Part shown: positions 25,182 to 40,400 of the stretch, in pieces | Layout of the letters: each line of letters begins with the position of its first letter | How positions within the stretch are numbered: position 1 is the first letter of the stretch | Assembly (NCBI GenBank): GCA_911728455.2 | Contig: OU452239.1 | Location: 434,001-498,000, forward strand | Origin: Marthasterias glacialis | Lineage: Eukaryota; Echinodermata; Asteroidea; Forcipulatida; Asteriidae | Reading direction: 5' to 3' | Length of the DNA stretch: 64,000 nt | Program-made: the position numbers and the translations under genes | The notes under the pieces: model-generated | The model's input: the letters and a program-made list of their open reading frames with translations, nothing else | What the model was told of the DNA's origin: nothing | The model's database searches: none

Positions 25182-25187
25182 TTTATT
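25182..25187 (-). terminator. Candidate polyadenylation signal of the Rh gene
   Basis: Minus-strand AATAAA lies about 215 nt downstream of the Rh stop codon. It is the nearest canonical hexamer I noticed. No transcript evidence is available. Confidence 0.3.
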
Positions 25188-25402
25188 GATTTAGTAAAAT
25201 AGAGAACTGAGTATACAGTGCTTAACACACATCGGTGTATGGGTAAAAAATACAACTTATATTCGTTTTCCCAGATGCAAAAATTGACATCTATTTCAAA
25301 TAGAGAAAACACAAAAGTCGGTATTCAGGGACAATTTTAACCAGATGTCATGTGATCACTCCCGATGATATGATTGGCAGTTTGTTTTTAGTTGTTACCT
25401 AT

Positions 25403-25492
25403 TTAGACTGGTGCATCGGCTAATCCGGATTTTACTCTGTAATGTTCAGCAACTTGCTTTTCATTCGCTGGGACTTCGTGGTACTCGACCTC
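25403..25492 (-). CDS. RHBG/RHCG-like: Rh gene exon 10 (stop)
   Basis: Acceptor GTACCTTACAG|GAG, phase 0. It encodes 29 residues starting [13 protein letters not shown] and ending GLADAPV, then TAA. The hydrophilic tail matches the expected short cytoplasmic C-terminus of an Rh protein. I chose it because it is the only in-frame segment with a good acceptor found downstream of exon 9. The tail itself is too variable to prove by eye. Confidence 0.85.
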   Translation of the reverse strand, partial: EVEYHEVPANEKQVAEHYRVKSGLADAPV

Positions 25493-28400
25493 CTGTAAGG
25501 TACGAAATGATTCAACGTGTCAGAGTTCACAGAGTTTAATGGAGGGTAGTTTCAGAGGGGTTAAGCTATTTTTTCTAACGGAAGACTAAGTGTCACAGGT
25601 TTTGTGTTGTTGAATCATAAGAGTTATATCCAAGAACTAGAGGGAGCACTCGTGATGTCACGCACGGAACTCCGCTGACCCACCATGGGCGAATTCCCCA
25701 TGGGTCGATTGCATACGAATGTCCATTTAGAAAATGTCTGCCGTGTAAACTGATGAGTGACCAGTGTAAATGAATGGTCCGCGCCATTTTCTCAATGGTA
25801 AAAAATGCTCCTTGTGTCGCATGGTTTTGTACGCCCTCTAGTTCTTTTGTATAACTCTATGTGTTGAATTGACACCGGCCTGGCAATTAGGTTACTTTGG
25901 GACGCTTGGGGGCAGCTGAGTAGTTTACTGATGCTTGTGTAGTTCTAAACATGCTGACGCCTTTGCCTTCTATAAACTTCGGTTTCGGCTTGGCTTACAG
26001 GCTCCGTCCGTCTGTTTAAAGTCCGCACCGAAAGCGCATCTTTTTCAAAATAACTGATGGAGCCTTAGCCAGAACCGAAGCCAGAGCCGAAGCCGAAGCC
26101 GTCGTTTGGAAAAGGCCCCCAGTTTCGTCGAAAGTATCCCATTGCTGCAACGCTGTCAAAGCTCTACCACTCAGGCTCGTTTATAAAGCGACGATGTCTT
26201 TGTAAATCTTTTTTATAACACAATTATGCAAGCTTCACAGCAATTGATGATGGGCACAAAAAGTACTGATTATCATAAATAGATTTGTTTATTTGTTTAC
26301 AAGTAGTATGGAATGTGTTTTACCCTCTTTGAAAAAAAAGAACACCCTAAAATAATAGAAACAGAGTGAGCAATATTAAAAATGATACTTACTGGTGCAT
26401 TAACCTTTAAATTGGATATCAGGTGGTAGGGAAGTCAACAGACAGACATGTTAGAAGAAGAACAGTTAGTAGAACAACAACTATAAGACACCGTCACTAA
26501 ATCTACTAAAAATCTGTAAGAAACTAGAAAAAGTTAGCTAGCTACCATCAAACACATGAGCAAGCAAACACGACACACTGAATGAACAACTGATTTGCTT
26601 TAAAATATGTCAATAAATCTATTAAGCCCGCCCTCTAATGAATTGACCAATCACATAAATGCATAGCCAGAAACGGGCATAAGCATGCGTGTAATCAATT
26701 TGACGCAAGCGAATACGCAATGTCTTCATTAAACAGTATGTAAAAATGATGGGCATTTATTGTTTTTACTCCTTGAAATGGTTTTACCTCTTGACGAATT
26801 GACGTTTTTACTACTCTGTAGTCTTATAGCCTTCCTTATCAGTTATATAAAGGTAAACTCACATAAACTTGCCTTTTTTTTCGTTCCATAATATTTGTAT
26901 TGCACGAGTTAAAATCAACATGTTCAGCTACAAACGACAAAGAAACTTTTTTGCCGACCTTCACCCAAAACGTCAGTACCTTACTTCCTATAACGCACCC
27001 ACTAATATTGTTCCTAAACATTGCCCTTGATTTCAACTGACAATACTATGTATAAGAGATTCAGGTATTTCGAGAGTGACCGAAAACAGAACAAATCCAA
27101 CCACGACTATCTGACACATTGGACACTGTCTCCTGATTGGACGAAACCATTTCAAGGAGTAAACTATGTAAGCAGTTAGATTGGACAGAACCAATGCAGG
27201 GGCGGATCCATTTTGTTTAAAAAGGGAAGACAAATACCTTGAATTGCTAACGTGCATGTATGAATCTTCATAACCCACGGTTGTTCAGCAACACAAATAC
27301 ACATGTTATGTTATTCCTTCTTACCCAATTGCATTATAGGAGGGACACCCCTACATCCACCACTGATTATCGTTGCATTATGGGAAGCTACAAAGCAAAC
27401 ACGCAAATAAATACTACAACGGATACAAAGAAATGAATACGGACCGTACTTACATCCCAGAATGGTTTGTCCTCGAAAAGATCATCATCCTCTGGTTCAT
27501 TCCAGAAGGGAAGCTTCAGAAGGAGGCCTGCAATAAATTTGCATGTACTTTGGTTTAACATTTCACTGTTGCCATGGTAATTCTTAGTAATAAAACAATC
27601 CATTTGCTACCTCATCTTCCGATGAAACTTAGCACTCTGTAAAATCTGGTACTGGTTGCAGGCTATTTAGACCAACAAAGTCTTGCCTCGCTTTGTCAAA
27701 AAATACAGACAAAAATTGTTTACAATCTAATACAAAAAATACTTCTTTTTACAACCTACCTGTTAGGGCGCCACTCACGATAGCAATACCCAGAGTCACG
27801 CCTAGAGCAGCCAATTGGAAGGCAGCCTGCCCACCAGCTGATCGCGACTCCATCATCATATCGCCATCTCCAGTCATTGTTGAGTTGGTACCCATGTCAT
27901 TTTTCCCTGGTGCACGAGCGCCAAAGATCTCGTACAGACTAAGCATGATAAAAAGATGATACATCGAAATTTAAGCCATGGTGAACAGAAAAGAAGGTGA
28001 TTTGCGAATTTTGGAACACTAGGTGGCAGCAGATATACCAATTATTTCTGAGTAGGTGCACACAACCGAGCACAATGGATTTACCTCGCGGATAAGTCTG
28101 CTGCCACCTAGCGTCCCCATAAGTCTTATATTGACTTACTTGTCTCCATATAGCTCAGGAGTAGCCATAGCTGCAGCCACTGCCCCAGCCAGAGCCGCTA
28201 AAATCCCTGGCATACCGTGTAGATTGTGCACACCACAAGTATCGTGAAGTTTAAGCTTGTCGGCTAGGAAAGGCTGGAAAATAAACATGAACACCTTTTA
28301 AATCACATAATGTATGGCTTAAATTTATATTTGAATAAAGGTTCTGAAAGTTATACATATTTGGACTAAAATATGTATATATATATAAATTGATTATTTT

Positions 28401-31400
28401 TTGAGACACTAACTACTGGGACAAGTAAATTTGCCTTGTTACCATAAGTCCGCTAGAATGTTTCACTCAGTGGTCCAGATCTTACGGTTTCCTTCCAACA
28501 GTCACCTTCATTTGTATTTGGCTTAAATCTTAACCCAACCCCCTTGTGTGATTTACTAGGATCCTTTCTCACTCTAACAAAATCACACAAACTGTTGGAC
28601 TCAGATTATGGTGATATTCCTGATTCCACAGTAAAAAATATATTAAAGGGGTTTTATCGTCATGATTAAAGCAGGCATGTGGCTGTGCATGGAAATAATA
28701 TGAACTCTCACCCAGATACTGCACACGCGCGCGCTTGCAGTCAAATCAAAAAGGGTGCCATCTAACCTAGCCACCATGGGCAGAGCGCCGTATCGATATC
28801 TCTCGTCTATAACCCATGGGTTATGATCAAGCCAGCCTCGGTACCAAAACAAAATGGCGCGGCGCGATCAATTACCCCTGGGAACGAGGTTGGGTGCCAT
28901 CTAATGTCAAACTGTGATGTGACCGCCAGCGCGCACACGCGCGTATTAACTGAGTTATTCCATTTACTGCTATAATCATGACGACACAGCCCCTTTAATT
29001 TGAGTGCATTACGTAGTCAAAGAGAATAAAAAAGAAACATGCAATTGGACTTTGAATGTTTTGATTGAAATGGGTGAGGGCTTTAGGTCTGAGTGTTGTG
29101 CACACAATGGTTTATAAAAGTATACCTGGATGTACTTGTAACCAAAAGTAGACAAGATGGCGGCTACGATACCGATGAGAAGAGCGCCCCATGGATGGAT
29201 CATCATATCAGCTGATGTACCCACAGCTACACCTCCAGCTAGCGTGGCGTTCTGAATATGCACCTAATACACACCAAATCACAATCAAAATAAATTATCA
29301 TTCCTATGGCTACACCTACATTCATGGTAGTGCTCACACACACACACACAAAAAACGCTTAACCTAAATTCCCAGACTTACAATTTTTATTGAAAAAAAG
29401 AAGAAAAATCATACTTTGTCTATTTTTCAGTTTTTAGTGAAAGTACACTGTATATCCTAAAGACGATCAGAGCATACTAATCATACTGTCGAATTGTTAC
29501 ACCACCGTGTTTTTTTTCTCACAGACTCATTGAGAGATCATTTCGATTGGATTACCGCAAACCCTACTAGATTGTGACTGTTTTTAAGGGGGAAAATGGT
29601 TTCAAAAATTGCATGTGAAATTTCACCGAGGTACGTATGCACTAAATTAACACTTTAAACCCATTGGTAATTTGCAGGAATATATTGAGAACAAATAAAG
29701 AAAAAAAAAACTTAAGAAAGAGTGACTTTTAGTCTATAATCTTATTTTAAAGTTGGTAATCTTGCTGCGTTTTTTAAAACTAGTTTACCATTTCCACTTT
29801 GCCATTCTTATTCAGGAGTGAAGAAATAGCGAAGGAAGTGATGCAGCATGCAGCCAAGGAGAAGTATGTGTTGAGAACAGCTCGGTGGCGGGCATCCTCC
29901 AAGGCCAGTGCACTGTTAAAACTCGGCCAAAATATCCACAGAAAAATCGTACCTGTTGAAAAGTTCCAAGAACAAATACGTTTCCATCGATAAAGAATGG
30001 CAATAAAAGCTTTATTCTCACGACAATGGGAGAATTTTGGGAACGCTAGGTTGCAGCAGACTCGCACGAAAATACTTTGTTCTTGGAATTATGCACATGC
30101 TCAGAGCTACGTAACCTATTGAAATTTACCTGGTATGTCTGCTGCCACCTAGCGCTCCAAAGTTTACAATTAGCCTCTATATTCGGCACCTTACAGACAC
30201 CTTACAATAGATATGTATCCAGAAGTGAGACTAATTCTAAAAACAGATATGTTCCACAAGAAATTTTATGCACAAAATCTGTGGTTAATGATTATAACAG
30301 GACGCATGAAAAGCCAAAAGATATGTCTACTGTTATCCAAATTTGCGAATGTGCACATTAACGAGTTTACAGTTCATAAACATCACAACAAGATTTTAGA
30401 TTAGCATTTATTATTATTATTTTTGTAACAAAAAACTACATCCACGAGTAACAATTATTATTGTAATGTGTTGCTAATGGCACAGCGCCAGGGTCAATTC
30501 ACGGGTAACAACCAAGCCGCTAACTGATGCGGCGCTAAATTGCATTCAAGCTTTTAAACTACAACTGAGCATTAGATGTAAAAATGTCAATAGAACACGG
30601 TATAATCCGAGCTCAGGAAGGTCACCCGGGGGCCTAATAAGGATCCACACAACAGGAGGTATCAAATAAGAATGAAAAGGCTGCAACTTTTCGGAATTTC
30701 TGTTGATATAACTGAAGGGATTAAATTATCCCCGTGAAGTTTGTCTGGAGAGGATTAAAGGTTTGCTAGTGGGAATTGGTATGATCATGGAGCAATTGCC
30801 ATGGTATGACACTTACTTTATGGTTTGATAAAATGGTAAGACACGTTGCATATTGAGACAATCTGAAATCTTATGCAAATCCACACAATAGTTCATGACC
30901 CAGTTTAGGACTCAATAGTTTTGAGTTTTAAGAATATTGCCGTTAAACTACGCCAACAAAGGGGTGTGCACGCACAGTTGTTTGTTTGTTTGTTTGTTTG
31001 TTTGTAGGGTTGTTTGTTTGTAGGGTTGTTTGTTTGTTTGTTTATTTGTTGTTTGTTTGTTGGGTTGTTTGTTTGTTTGTGTAAAAGCTGTCTTAAGGTA
31101 TTGACATAGCAACCTACCTAATGTCTAAATCAAAGATTATAGAAGGTCGAAGGTGCGGTCTAAACCTACACATCTTTGCTCTTCTTCCTGAAGGACATTG
31201 CTATTAAAGTAGAAAAGTGTCAAACGTTTCACTGTCGGGTGATACTTTTTACTTGTACGAAATGTTGACTTAACTAACCAACTAGAGAGAAGATGTCCGA
31301 GTGGTATATAGCGCCCTCTTTGTCATTGTCCTCATTAGCATCTCTAGCCAAGACACGAGCCACTGCTAAGCCGAAGTATGCACCGAAGACATGGACGAAC

Positions 31401-34400
31401 ATTGAACCTCCAACATCGATGGCCTGCATATTGAAAAAAAAAACAATTTCAAATTTCACAAACACTCAATCAATACAAAAGAATGTTACATCATTAAATC
31501 ATGAAGAATGGAAATCTGTCTCCACCATTAGATCATTACAGCACCCTACTTTTAAATTAATAGCATTGGAACCTAAATCAGTAAGATGACTGGAACGTGG
31601 CAACAACGATCTCCTATAAAGCACTGAGTCTGATTCTGCCAGACTAACTGGGTGATTAATTGGATAGGTGGGGTCCTTCATGATAAAACTAATTTTGTTC
31701 AGTGTCACCTCCTCATAGACACCACAAAGATCCTAGACATCCATACCAATTAATGGGGCAGTTGTTTTTGTCACATATTCACAGTAATTCCACGCAGTAA
31801 GAGAGCAAACAGAAATAAAAAAGGTACAAATAAGATTAAATCACACTTTTGTCATTGCTGATATGCAGTCTGTTGCGTAATGGTTCTGGTTTGTAATATC
31901 CTTTACAACATCCTGCAAACTCTTACCCCAAATAGGTTGATCCCAATGTACTCATTGAGGAGGGCGAAGATGACCTCGAAGAATCCCATGATTAGAAGCT
32001 GAATAGGTGATGTCTTCCCAAGAACCGCCCCAAAGGAAATCAAAACAATCGCAGATGTGAAATCAGCCAACAACATCCTGAGAAGGTTAAACAAACCAAA
32101 TGATATTGTGACTCGTTGGCCATTTTGTTCCTTGCAATACAAAGAAGCTATTCACCCAAAGAGAGGCTGGTGGTTAAATTGTTCCTGTCTTGTATGGAAA
32201 AAATAACGTGTAAATATTTATGTGAATTTACGCTATTCATTGTGAGGCGTGGTAAGTGCGTTGCCCTCGCTCCCTAGAGGCAGGATTATCTAATACTGAA
32301 TCCTGGGGATTCACTTGCAAATCTGTGATGAAGAAGTGTTACACAACATAGTGAAAGAAATAAATCAATGTTGCCAGAGGATACCAAAGGAAGGTACAAA
32401 GATTATGCTGTTTAAAACCCCCCACACCCCCGTTGAAAACACCTGTTAACATATCATGAACTCAACCATAAGCCGATCGTATTGACAACTTTAAGATGGA
32501 ATGTTTAGTGAGATTTCACGCGTTAATGGAACACAGCAAGTGCCAACATAGTTTATTCAAAAGTCAACCTTCTGAACTACAATGCCTTTGCAAAGCAAAC
32601 CAGCATGCTGAGCTCTTCCATCAACTTGGGTTCAATAATGAGGGCTGAATAAATACAAAAACAAATGTTTTGAAGAATGAATAAACGTAATTGCTTCGTC
32701 GGGTGTATTAAAAAAAAAAATTCACAGACTGCAAAGTACAAAAACTGGAGTGTTAAATTTATTCTCTTGGTACATGTGACAGCACCGACATGGTGTTAGT
32801 TATCCCCATTGCTTTATCGTTGCTAAAATTAACACCATGTCGGTGTTGCCACATATAAATAACAAGAGAATCAATTTAACACTCCTGTTTTTGCGGTAGA
32901 TTAAACAGCAGTTCACTTTGCAAAACAACATACAGGATAAAACAGCTTGGATATTTAGTTTAAAGACACCATGATTTAAAAACCCATCAATAAACACTCT
33001 CGCTAAATCCCAAAAACTGGTATTAAAATCGTGCGAAAACTTCCACAAAGTTTAGCGTCACTTTATCTTACCCCGTGTAGAACCCGTTAAATGTGATCAT
33101 AAACCCATTTTCAAAGTTTATGCAAACGTTGTATTGGTAAGAGTCTACAACTGTTCAATTCTTCACCATGATCTCAGGATTTATTAGGGAAAGGGATCGA
33201 TCCCCGTCCAAAGGTTTACAGTCAAAATGTAGAAGGTACGTGCCAGCCATTCAAAGGCATGGGTTAAAGCATGGATGAAGAAACTTCCTCCATGGTTAAA
33301 GCATAGAGCAAGGACAGGGTTACAATCAAAGGTTCTGTGTGTGTTGCCGCGGTCGTAAAGGAGCAGAGCTAAACGGTTTATAAACACACCCACGGCGCAT
33401 TTCCTATAGCATAGAGCAAAGAAAAACCAACTTGCGCTTTCAATTCAACTTTCTTGGCTGGAAAAATGTTCGGTCATACAAACATTTTTAGGTTTAAAGC
33501 AGTCTAATGAGTTTGTGGTTTGCTGTACTTTTTTAGAGCCAATGTTTTAAAACTGTCTTTCACTGAAACTTCTTTTCGGCTTTGGGGTGACTTTGGATGG
33601 AGGACTAAGACTAGCTTCAAAAACAGATCTCTTCATATGCTATGGAATATTTTTTAAGGCTATTACCGTACTATATTACAACGGTTTTGTTTTGAAAAGG
33701 GATTGGGCCGTTTTGAGTTGGGCGGTGTCTTGAACCGATGACCTTGTCGTAGACTTGCAATTAGTACTCTGAGCAAAACCGCCCTTTTCCGCAGGCAGTT
33801 TTAACACGGCTGATGAGGTTGTAACTTTAGACCGTGCACTATGGCGAGCCAAAAGGTAACGTTTCAGGGTGTGAGCACATTATAAGACGTTAAAGCCTCA
33901 GCTCAACATTGGTAAGAAGAAAAACGAATGTTCACAGATTTTCATGTACCTTACATGGTGTAAAGATAATGATGGTAGAAAACTGTCATTGAAATATTTC
34001 TGCCTGAAGTGTTATCGTTTTTAAATAATAAATGAAATAAGATCCAAAATTAGTTTCTCAGTGAGACGAAGTCTCTTGCCAATAGGAATGCGTACAAAAA
34101 ATGCTGAATGCATTTTTACCGTTTTCTCACAAACGAAACAACGAAATGAGCTGACATTTTCACAGGTTGGTTTATTACAAATATCTTGATTTATGCAAAG
34201 CATGGATTGAAGAATTTACAGTCAGTTCACCAATGTTGAGCTGGGGTTATAAAGGTGCACACATAATTAAAAACACCAACGTTTACAAACTACGCACACA
34301 ATGAAACCAACTTGTAAAATTTGATAAACCTTTCGAGAACACCCGCGACATATTGCTCAGTTTTGTCAAAGATTCGGGCAGGTTCATTTTGCTCGACTGA

Positions 34401-37400
34401 CCAAAACCAAAATAAGAACTGGACGTTAGGGTAAAACGTTATTGCACCCTTGCTATGTTTACATAATTATTTACTTTTATTGCTCACGATGTAAAGTGCA
34501 TGTATGATTCGAAAAGAGTGTGTGTATAGCAGAAACATTTCAAAATTTTGTACCGGTTTTTCGGAGAGGGTAAGTACAATCTTTTGGAAAACTTTAACCA
34601 ATTCGGTAGCCTACTTCAAGAATAGCCTTTCGTAATTGTACTTCATGATTTAAGACCTAAACGTATTTGTTTCACTCTCGCGCTCTGTGGGAGGTGAGAG
34701 TGGGTTATGTCAAGAGTGACCCACCACTCCCTTTTCTGATGAGAGTCGAGACGGTCACAGCCTGTTTGCTCAGATTAATATCCACGATTGAACAATAGCG
34801 TCAGGAACGGCTTGTACATGAACAGGCACGCCTTGACACGCCTCAAACTTCCCACCATTAAAGCTACTATTGGATACATTAACAGCAATGGTCAATTAAA
34901 TAAAATACTCCTCCAAAAACATCTACTTTGATATACTCTATTCATTACCAGTTCTGAGAAAATAAATCGGCCAAAATGTCATACCCAAGACTTTGTTCTA
35001 AATTGTCATACATCTTACAGTTATTTACTGCTTATTGAGAAGTTAACTACAAATAGTAGCAAAAACATGCCATTATTGTATGCAATTTGGGACAAGTTTC
35101 CGCTCATTTTTCTGTGTGGCAGAACAAGATATGAGCAGGTTTTGAAACTTTGGTTCTGTTGCAACATTCCACAACGCCATTAAGAAAAACCCCGTTACTG
35201 AAAGAATGTGTTCTCCCCGTTTAGTAAATTTATCCGTGACTTGTCGTAGACTGACCCGCTTGACAAGTATAATCCGCGTCCCTGGAATGTTGTTTGTCAA
35301 TTTTGAGAAATATTTGCACAAACCAGAAGCCCCCTTTTTTTTTTTTTTTTTTTTCTCGGAGTCGGCAATCAATCATAATATAAGTCCTGCTCAATGGACG
35401 GGTTTTAACTGAATAGACGTGGGTTGCATTTGTGGGTTTTCGATCACGCGATCTCAGTTCTGGTACCATAGAAACAACAAAATCGGGCCATCAGATATTT
35501 TAGCCTGCTCAGCAGTTTACTGAAAAGGAAAGTATAGGAATAAATCTTTGGAATATTTATTTATGTGAGCTGGTTTCTCGAAAGGTCGGCCGGAGAAATG
35601 TGACCTTGGGTAAACAGGTGCGGAATGGACGGGCAGGAATAAACGTTGATGTACCAATGTTAAATCCACGAGTGATAATTCAAAGTTTTCATGACCTTAA
35701 ATAACCGTCACGACGGATAGACTGTCATGGACCAGTTACATCTCTATGCAATGGTAGTCTTGGTTCAAAGCGTTTTTGTTTTATCAAACTTGATTTGACA
35801 ATGCTTGGGATATATAGACAATTAATTAAAATTAGTATTTTTTTGTGATGTCCTGAAATTGACTTGGGTTAGTTCCTATAACACGGTCCAAACACACTCA
35901 GCCCAGATAAAAACCTCACACGCTTTTAAGACCCAGCTCATTATTGGTAAACTGACTGTAAATGCTTCCATTCTTTGCAAAAATCAAGATATTTTGTAAA
36001 AAAAAATCAAAAATGATCAACTGTCAGCTATTTTACATAACGAATTGAGATGTGGGAATAATCTTATCGTTTTGGTGTCGTGAGGAGAGTCACGGCACCA
36101 AGAAACGAGATTGTTTGTTCTCAACGTTTCGACTAGTTTGCTGTAGTGGTTGTCAGGGGACGAGTGTATATTTATTATACTTTTCTGGGCCTGCGCACCT
36201 TGACCACCCTGGGGTGGATGTGTTGTGCGTACTTATCATAAAAAAAAAAAAAAAACTACGCACGACATCGGAGCCATAATTAAAACCAGCTTTTGTTACA
36301 CACGAACTGGTTGAGTCATGCTGTTCAGGACAACGCATGTGTTGAAAGGTGTGAATCGGTTACCATGACAACGGGGATATGTGGTTCGGGAAGGCAGTGG
36401 AATGCCATCTCAAAACGGCATGCGGCCCTCGGCAATGGATACAAATGTTTTCAGCTTCTTAAAGTGATACCTTGAAGTGATCCAGAGTGATTTCAATAGG
36501 GGCATATACGGATCACCCATCAATGTGCATCACGTATTGACAACAGGTGTGATCCCAACGAATTTGTCCAAAGAAACTTGCAAGAAGGATCGAGCGCCCA
36601 AACAGTCTTTTATTTATGATTGGGTTGGTATTTAAATCATATACATTAATAATATTGTACACTGATGCATTTCCAAGTTGCTTTTGGTTGTATTTTATGG
36701 AATGGGAGACTTTGGAACGATAGGTGGCAGCAGACTTTACATGTAAATGGCCACTATACGTATTACGTGCGCATATTTCTGAGATAAAGGTTATACCCGG
36801 TAAGTCTGCTGCCATCTAGCATCCTCAAAACTATCCAACTGAAGTCAGCCTGAGCCAAACTCTGACGTTGCAAAAGAATAATTCTACACCACAGTCCTTA
36901 CAAGACTGTTGTTACTATTCGATTGTTTCTATTCGATTATTACTATTCGATTATTGCTATTCGATGGCCATTCAGTGTATTCCAAGTCAGCATGTCAGGT
37001 GACCAACCTCTTTTTGTGACCCAATTCAAAATGCGAATCCACAGGGAACCAGTTCAATAACTCACGGCAGTTGAATGACTTGCAAAAATATTCGCTCCCT
37101 CCTGTTGACCATTTTTCATAACAACAACGGTTCAAGGTGACACCTCCTCTAAAAAAGACAAATCTACCACGAGGCCCCTGGGGGGGACGGGGTCACTTTT
37201 TATCACCACCGGTGGGATTTGATCTCAATCCAAGCTCAACACGTCAGAACGAGTGTCAGTGGCGTGTTTTTTTTTCTTTAATAAAACACCACCCCCAAAA
37301 ACGGAAAATGGGGAAAATGTTTATATAAACTCATCTGCGTTTCAATTTCATTCGTTACAAATTTCGACTCGTTATACGGAAGCCACCTAACACATAAATA

Positions 37401-40400
37401 GTGTCACTGGTTGGGGTACTAAGCAAACTGTGTTTAACCAACCATGCAACCATCAGCTTCAGCAAAAGTTTTATATCTTTTACAACAACTTTTAAACAAC
37501 TTTTATATCTTTTATTACTTCAGCAAGTGAAAAAAAAATATATACATTTATTTTTCTGTCCCTATGTTAAATCATTAAATGCAGCAACCGGCTTTAGAAA
37601 AAGTTAATTTCAAAGTCAAAATGTTCCTTTGTTATAGACATACCCACTGTGCGCCTTTAGAATTCGGTTTACAGCAACCTTGACACATATTCTCGACATT
37701 TCTCGCGTTCCTTCCAAGCGCTCCGTTGAAAGTGGTAATATGTCACGTACATTGTCAAAAGGTTCAATCAATGCCCGAGTTTTAACAGGTATAAATATTT
37801 CAGGCAAGCCGTGAGCAAAAATAGGGGTCACGGAAGGAAACAAGCTCAACACACAAGCGACCTTCGATTGTTCGGTTGTAACTTAATGGTACAAATAAAT
37901 CACTGGTTTTTCAAAGAATAAATCTTCAACCCTCTATATTTAAATATACAGCATACAAAAACCAACTTGTGAAGTTCGCATCAAGGTAGGTGGTCACACT
38001 TTCGATGAGAAAAACAAGATCTTAAATAAAAGTTTTGTATATGATTTGGGGCAAATTTCCTTCACATCGAAGCAATTTACACAGAAACATTTGTCATGAC
38101 TTTCTACTTGCATTAAGTTCGGATGAAAATCGCATTTTTCGATTCTTACAAGTCGTATTTCATAGCTTTTAAACTTAAACAATCGATACTTACGTATTAA
38201 TACTGATGTGGATTTTTCCCCCTTCCATTTCGAGGAAACCCCGCATCAGAGTCGACCATTCCAGAACAAACGCGGCTATGAGGAAATTAAAGCCAGCAGC
38301 TCCATAACCATAACGTTTCAGAAACGTCATAAGAAAGCCAAATCCGATGAACATCATGACGTGGACATCTTGAAACACTAATGAATGAAAACAATACGAT
38401 TACAATTATGATAATGAAGTTATTACGTAACTTTGGGAGGGCATTCCCAAAGACTTATGCACAAACCGAACCCCAACCACCAATCGTAAAATGTTGACCC
38501 AACTCGTCTGACGTCATCACCACAATTTGGGTTGCACCATTTTGTGACTTAGTTTCCGTGCAGTTAGCATTAAGACAACTCGCGCGTGGTGAGACACTCG
38601 CTGTATCGTTACATACAATTTAAGTCACAAAATGGCGGACCAAGAGCAGATAGTAGCCGCGTGTGACGTCAGTGCAAGAGGTTAACGGACGGAAAGCTAT
38701 AAGGGGTTAACAATTGCAGTAGAAGATCCCCCTGGTTCTTAGTGTGTAGGCCTATCCTTCATCGTACAAAATAATAATAGTAATAATATAATACATTCAC
38801 GATTCAACATTTACAATCGCGAATAAACTGTTTTCTTTCAATTACAGCATTTAAAAAGTCCTATAAAAACTTCTTGCTGCAGTTCATGATAATTAGGAGC
38901 TTGTTTAGATATTATATTACTTTAATTGCCGAATGAAGACCTTTATAACATAGTTTACTAAAGGATGGTAATACTAATAACGTACATGTGATTTATTGAT
39001 TTTATTAGGTTATTAATTTACAACATGATTTGTTAGTTATAATTTACCTTGAAATTAGATAATTCATATAGATAACTACATGTATATATTGTGTTCTATG
39101 TGAAGAGGGCAGACGTAGTTCAAGCTCCTGCTTCTTGTCTGTTCTCCCCAGACTATTATTCCAATTCTGTTTAAGCGTTTCCCTTGTATTCTGCTTGCGG
39201 TATAGTGTAGAAATAAACCCAAGCCCAAACCCAACTGTTTGGAAACAATATAAGCCCCTGTAAGAAGAGTTCATTCACCTTCTCCCTCAGTGTTTCATTT
39301 CACTGTAGTAATTACAACCAATTTGTAATGCGAAAAACATTGCAGAGCACACGTGCCTCTGGGCTTGTTGACCGTCAAGAGCGGGTCAAAGTTCACTTTG
39401 ATTGAATAGATTGTTCAGGGATGTCCAATGGATCAAAGAATACCGGTAGTATGGTATCTAAACAACTGTTTTTTTGGGGTCACTTTAAGCATGCTTTAAG
39501 AGAGTTACGCTTAGGTTGAACTTGTGACTGTGTTTTTTTTTTCAGACATGGTTTGGGTCCTTGTGCTGTGGTTTTGGTTTAATGCATGTTTTGTTGAAGC
39601 GAAGGGCGTTTTATTTGGGTTAACGCGGCAGGAAGCACCGGGTTCGCTTGGTTGCTCTTTTTGAAGCCAAGGTTTCACAGCTGATGAATGGCAAGGGATT
39701 TAAGCACACGCCTATTTCACGTTCATTATTCCCTGTATAGTGTATACATATTCAGAAAGGTTTTAAATTTCACCGATGATGATTAATATTTCTAACAATC
39801 AAAGTTTAAAATTTACCCAGTCAGTTTCCCTTGTGGTTTATTGCTTGATATTTAAAATAAAAAAGTTGCATCACCCTTAAGGTAGATCCCCGTGCTGCCG
39901 CTTCCCAGGTTATATCCGTAGAGCTAGCTCTATGGTTGTATCGTATATTATGGGGGTGTGATCCCTGGCTACACGGCAGTAACAGGTTGAATGGCTTCTG
40001 ACTGGCACCCCCTGAACAAAGATATTGTCAAAACAGGGAGACCGCCAACATTAGGGCTGGATAGCTCAGTCGGTACGTTAAACCGGTGGTCGCAGGTTCA
40101 AATCCCGCTCCAGTAAATTGATTTAAACTTTACCCAGTCAGTTTTCTTGTATTGCTTGATAATCAAAGTTTGTACATGTATATGATATTATATTTTCAAA
40201 CTTCAAACCCGTCCCACTCATATAAAAGTGTGAACCAAACCAAAGGAGTAAAGTCACAACAGTGTGTATAAACTCAAGGTCATAATGGGACAGGCACCGT
40301 CACGCCACTCCATCAAAGCAGTTAATATTGTGTCAACGAACAAATTTAGACTTTGGTAATCTTTGTTGAGATCCCAAACGAGCGTTGCGTCTATTATCCG

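Noticed and set aside
27033..27278. 81-codon frame in Rh intron 9
   Set aside because: It looked hydrophobic and was tested as a possible last Rh exon, but it has no fitting acceptor or phase. The exon at 25403-25492 fits better.
35073..35469. Frames with Lys-rich or Phe-rich runs
   Set aside because: They arise from the poly-T tract at 35334-35354.
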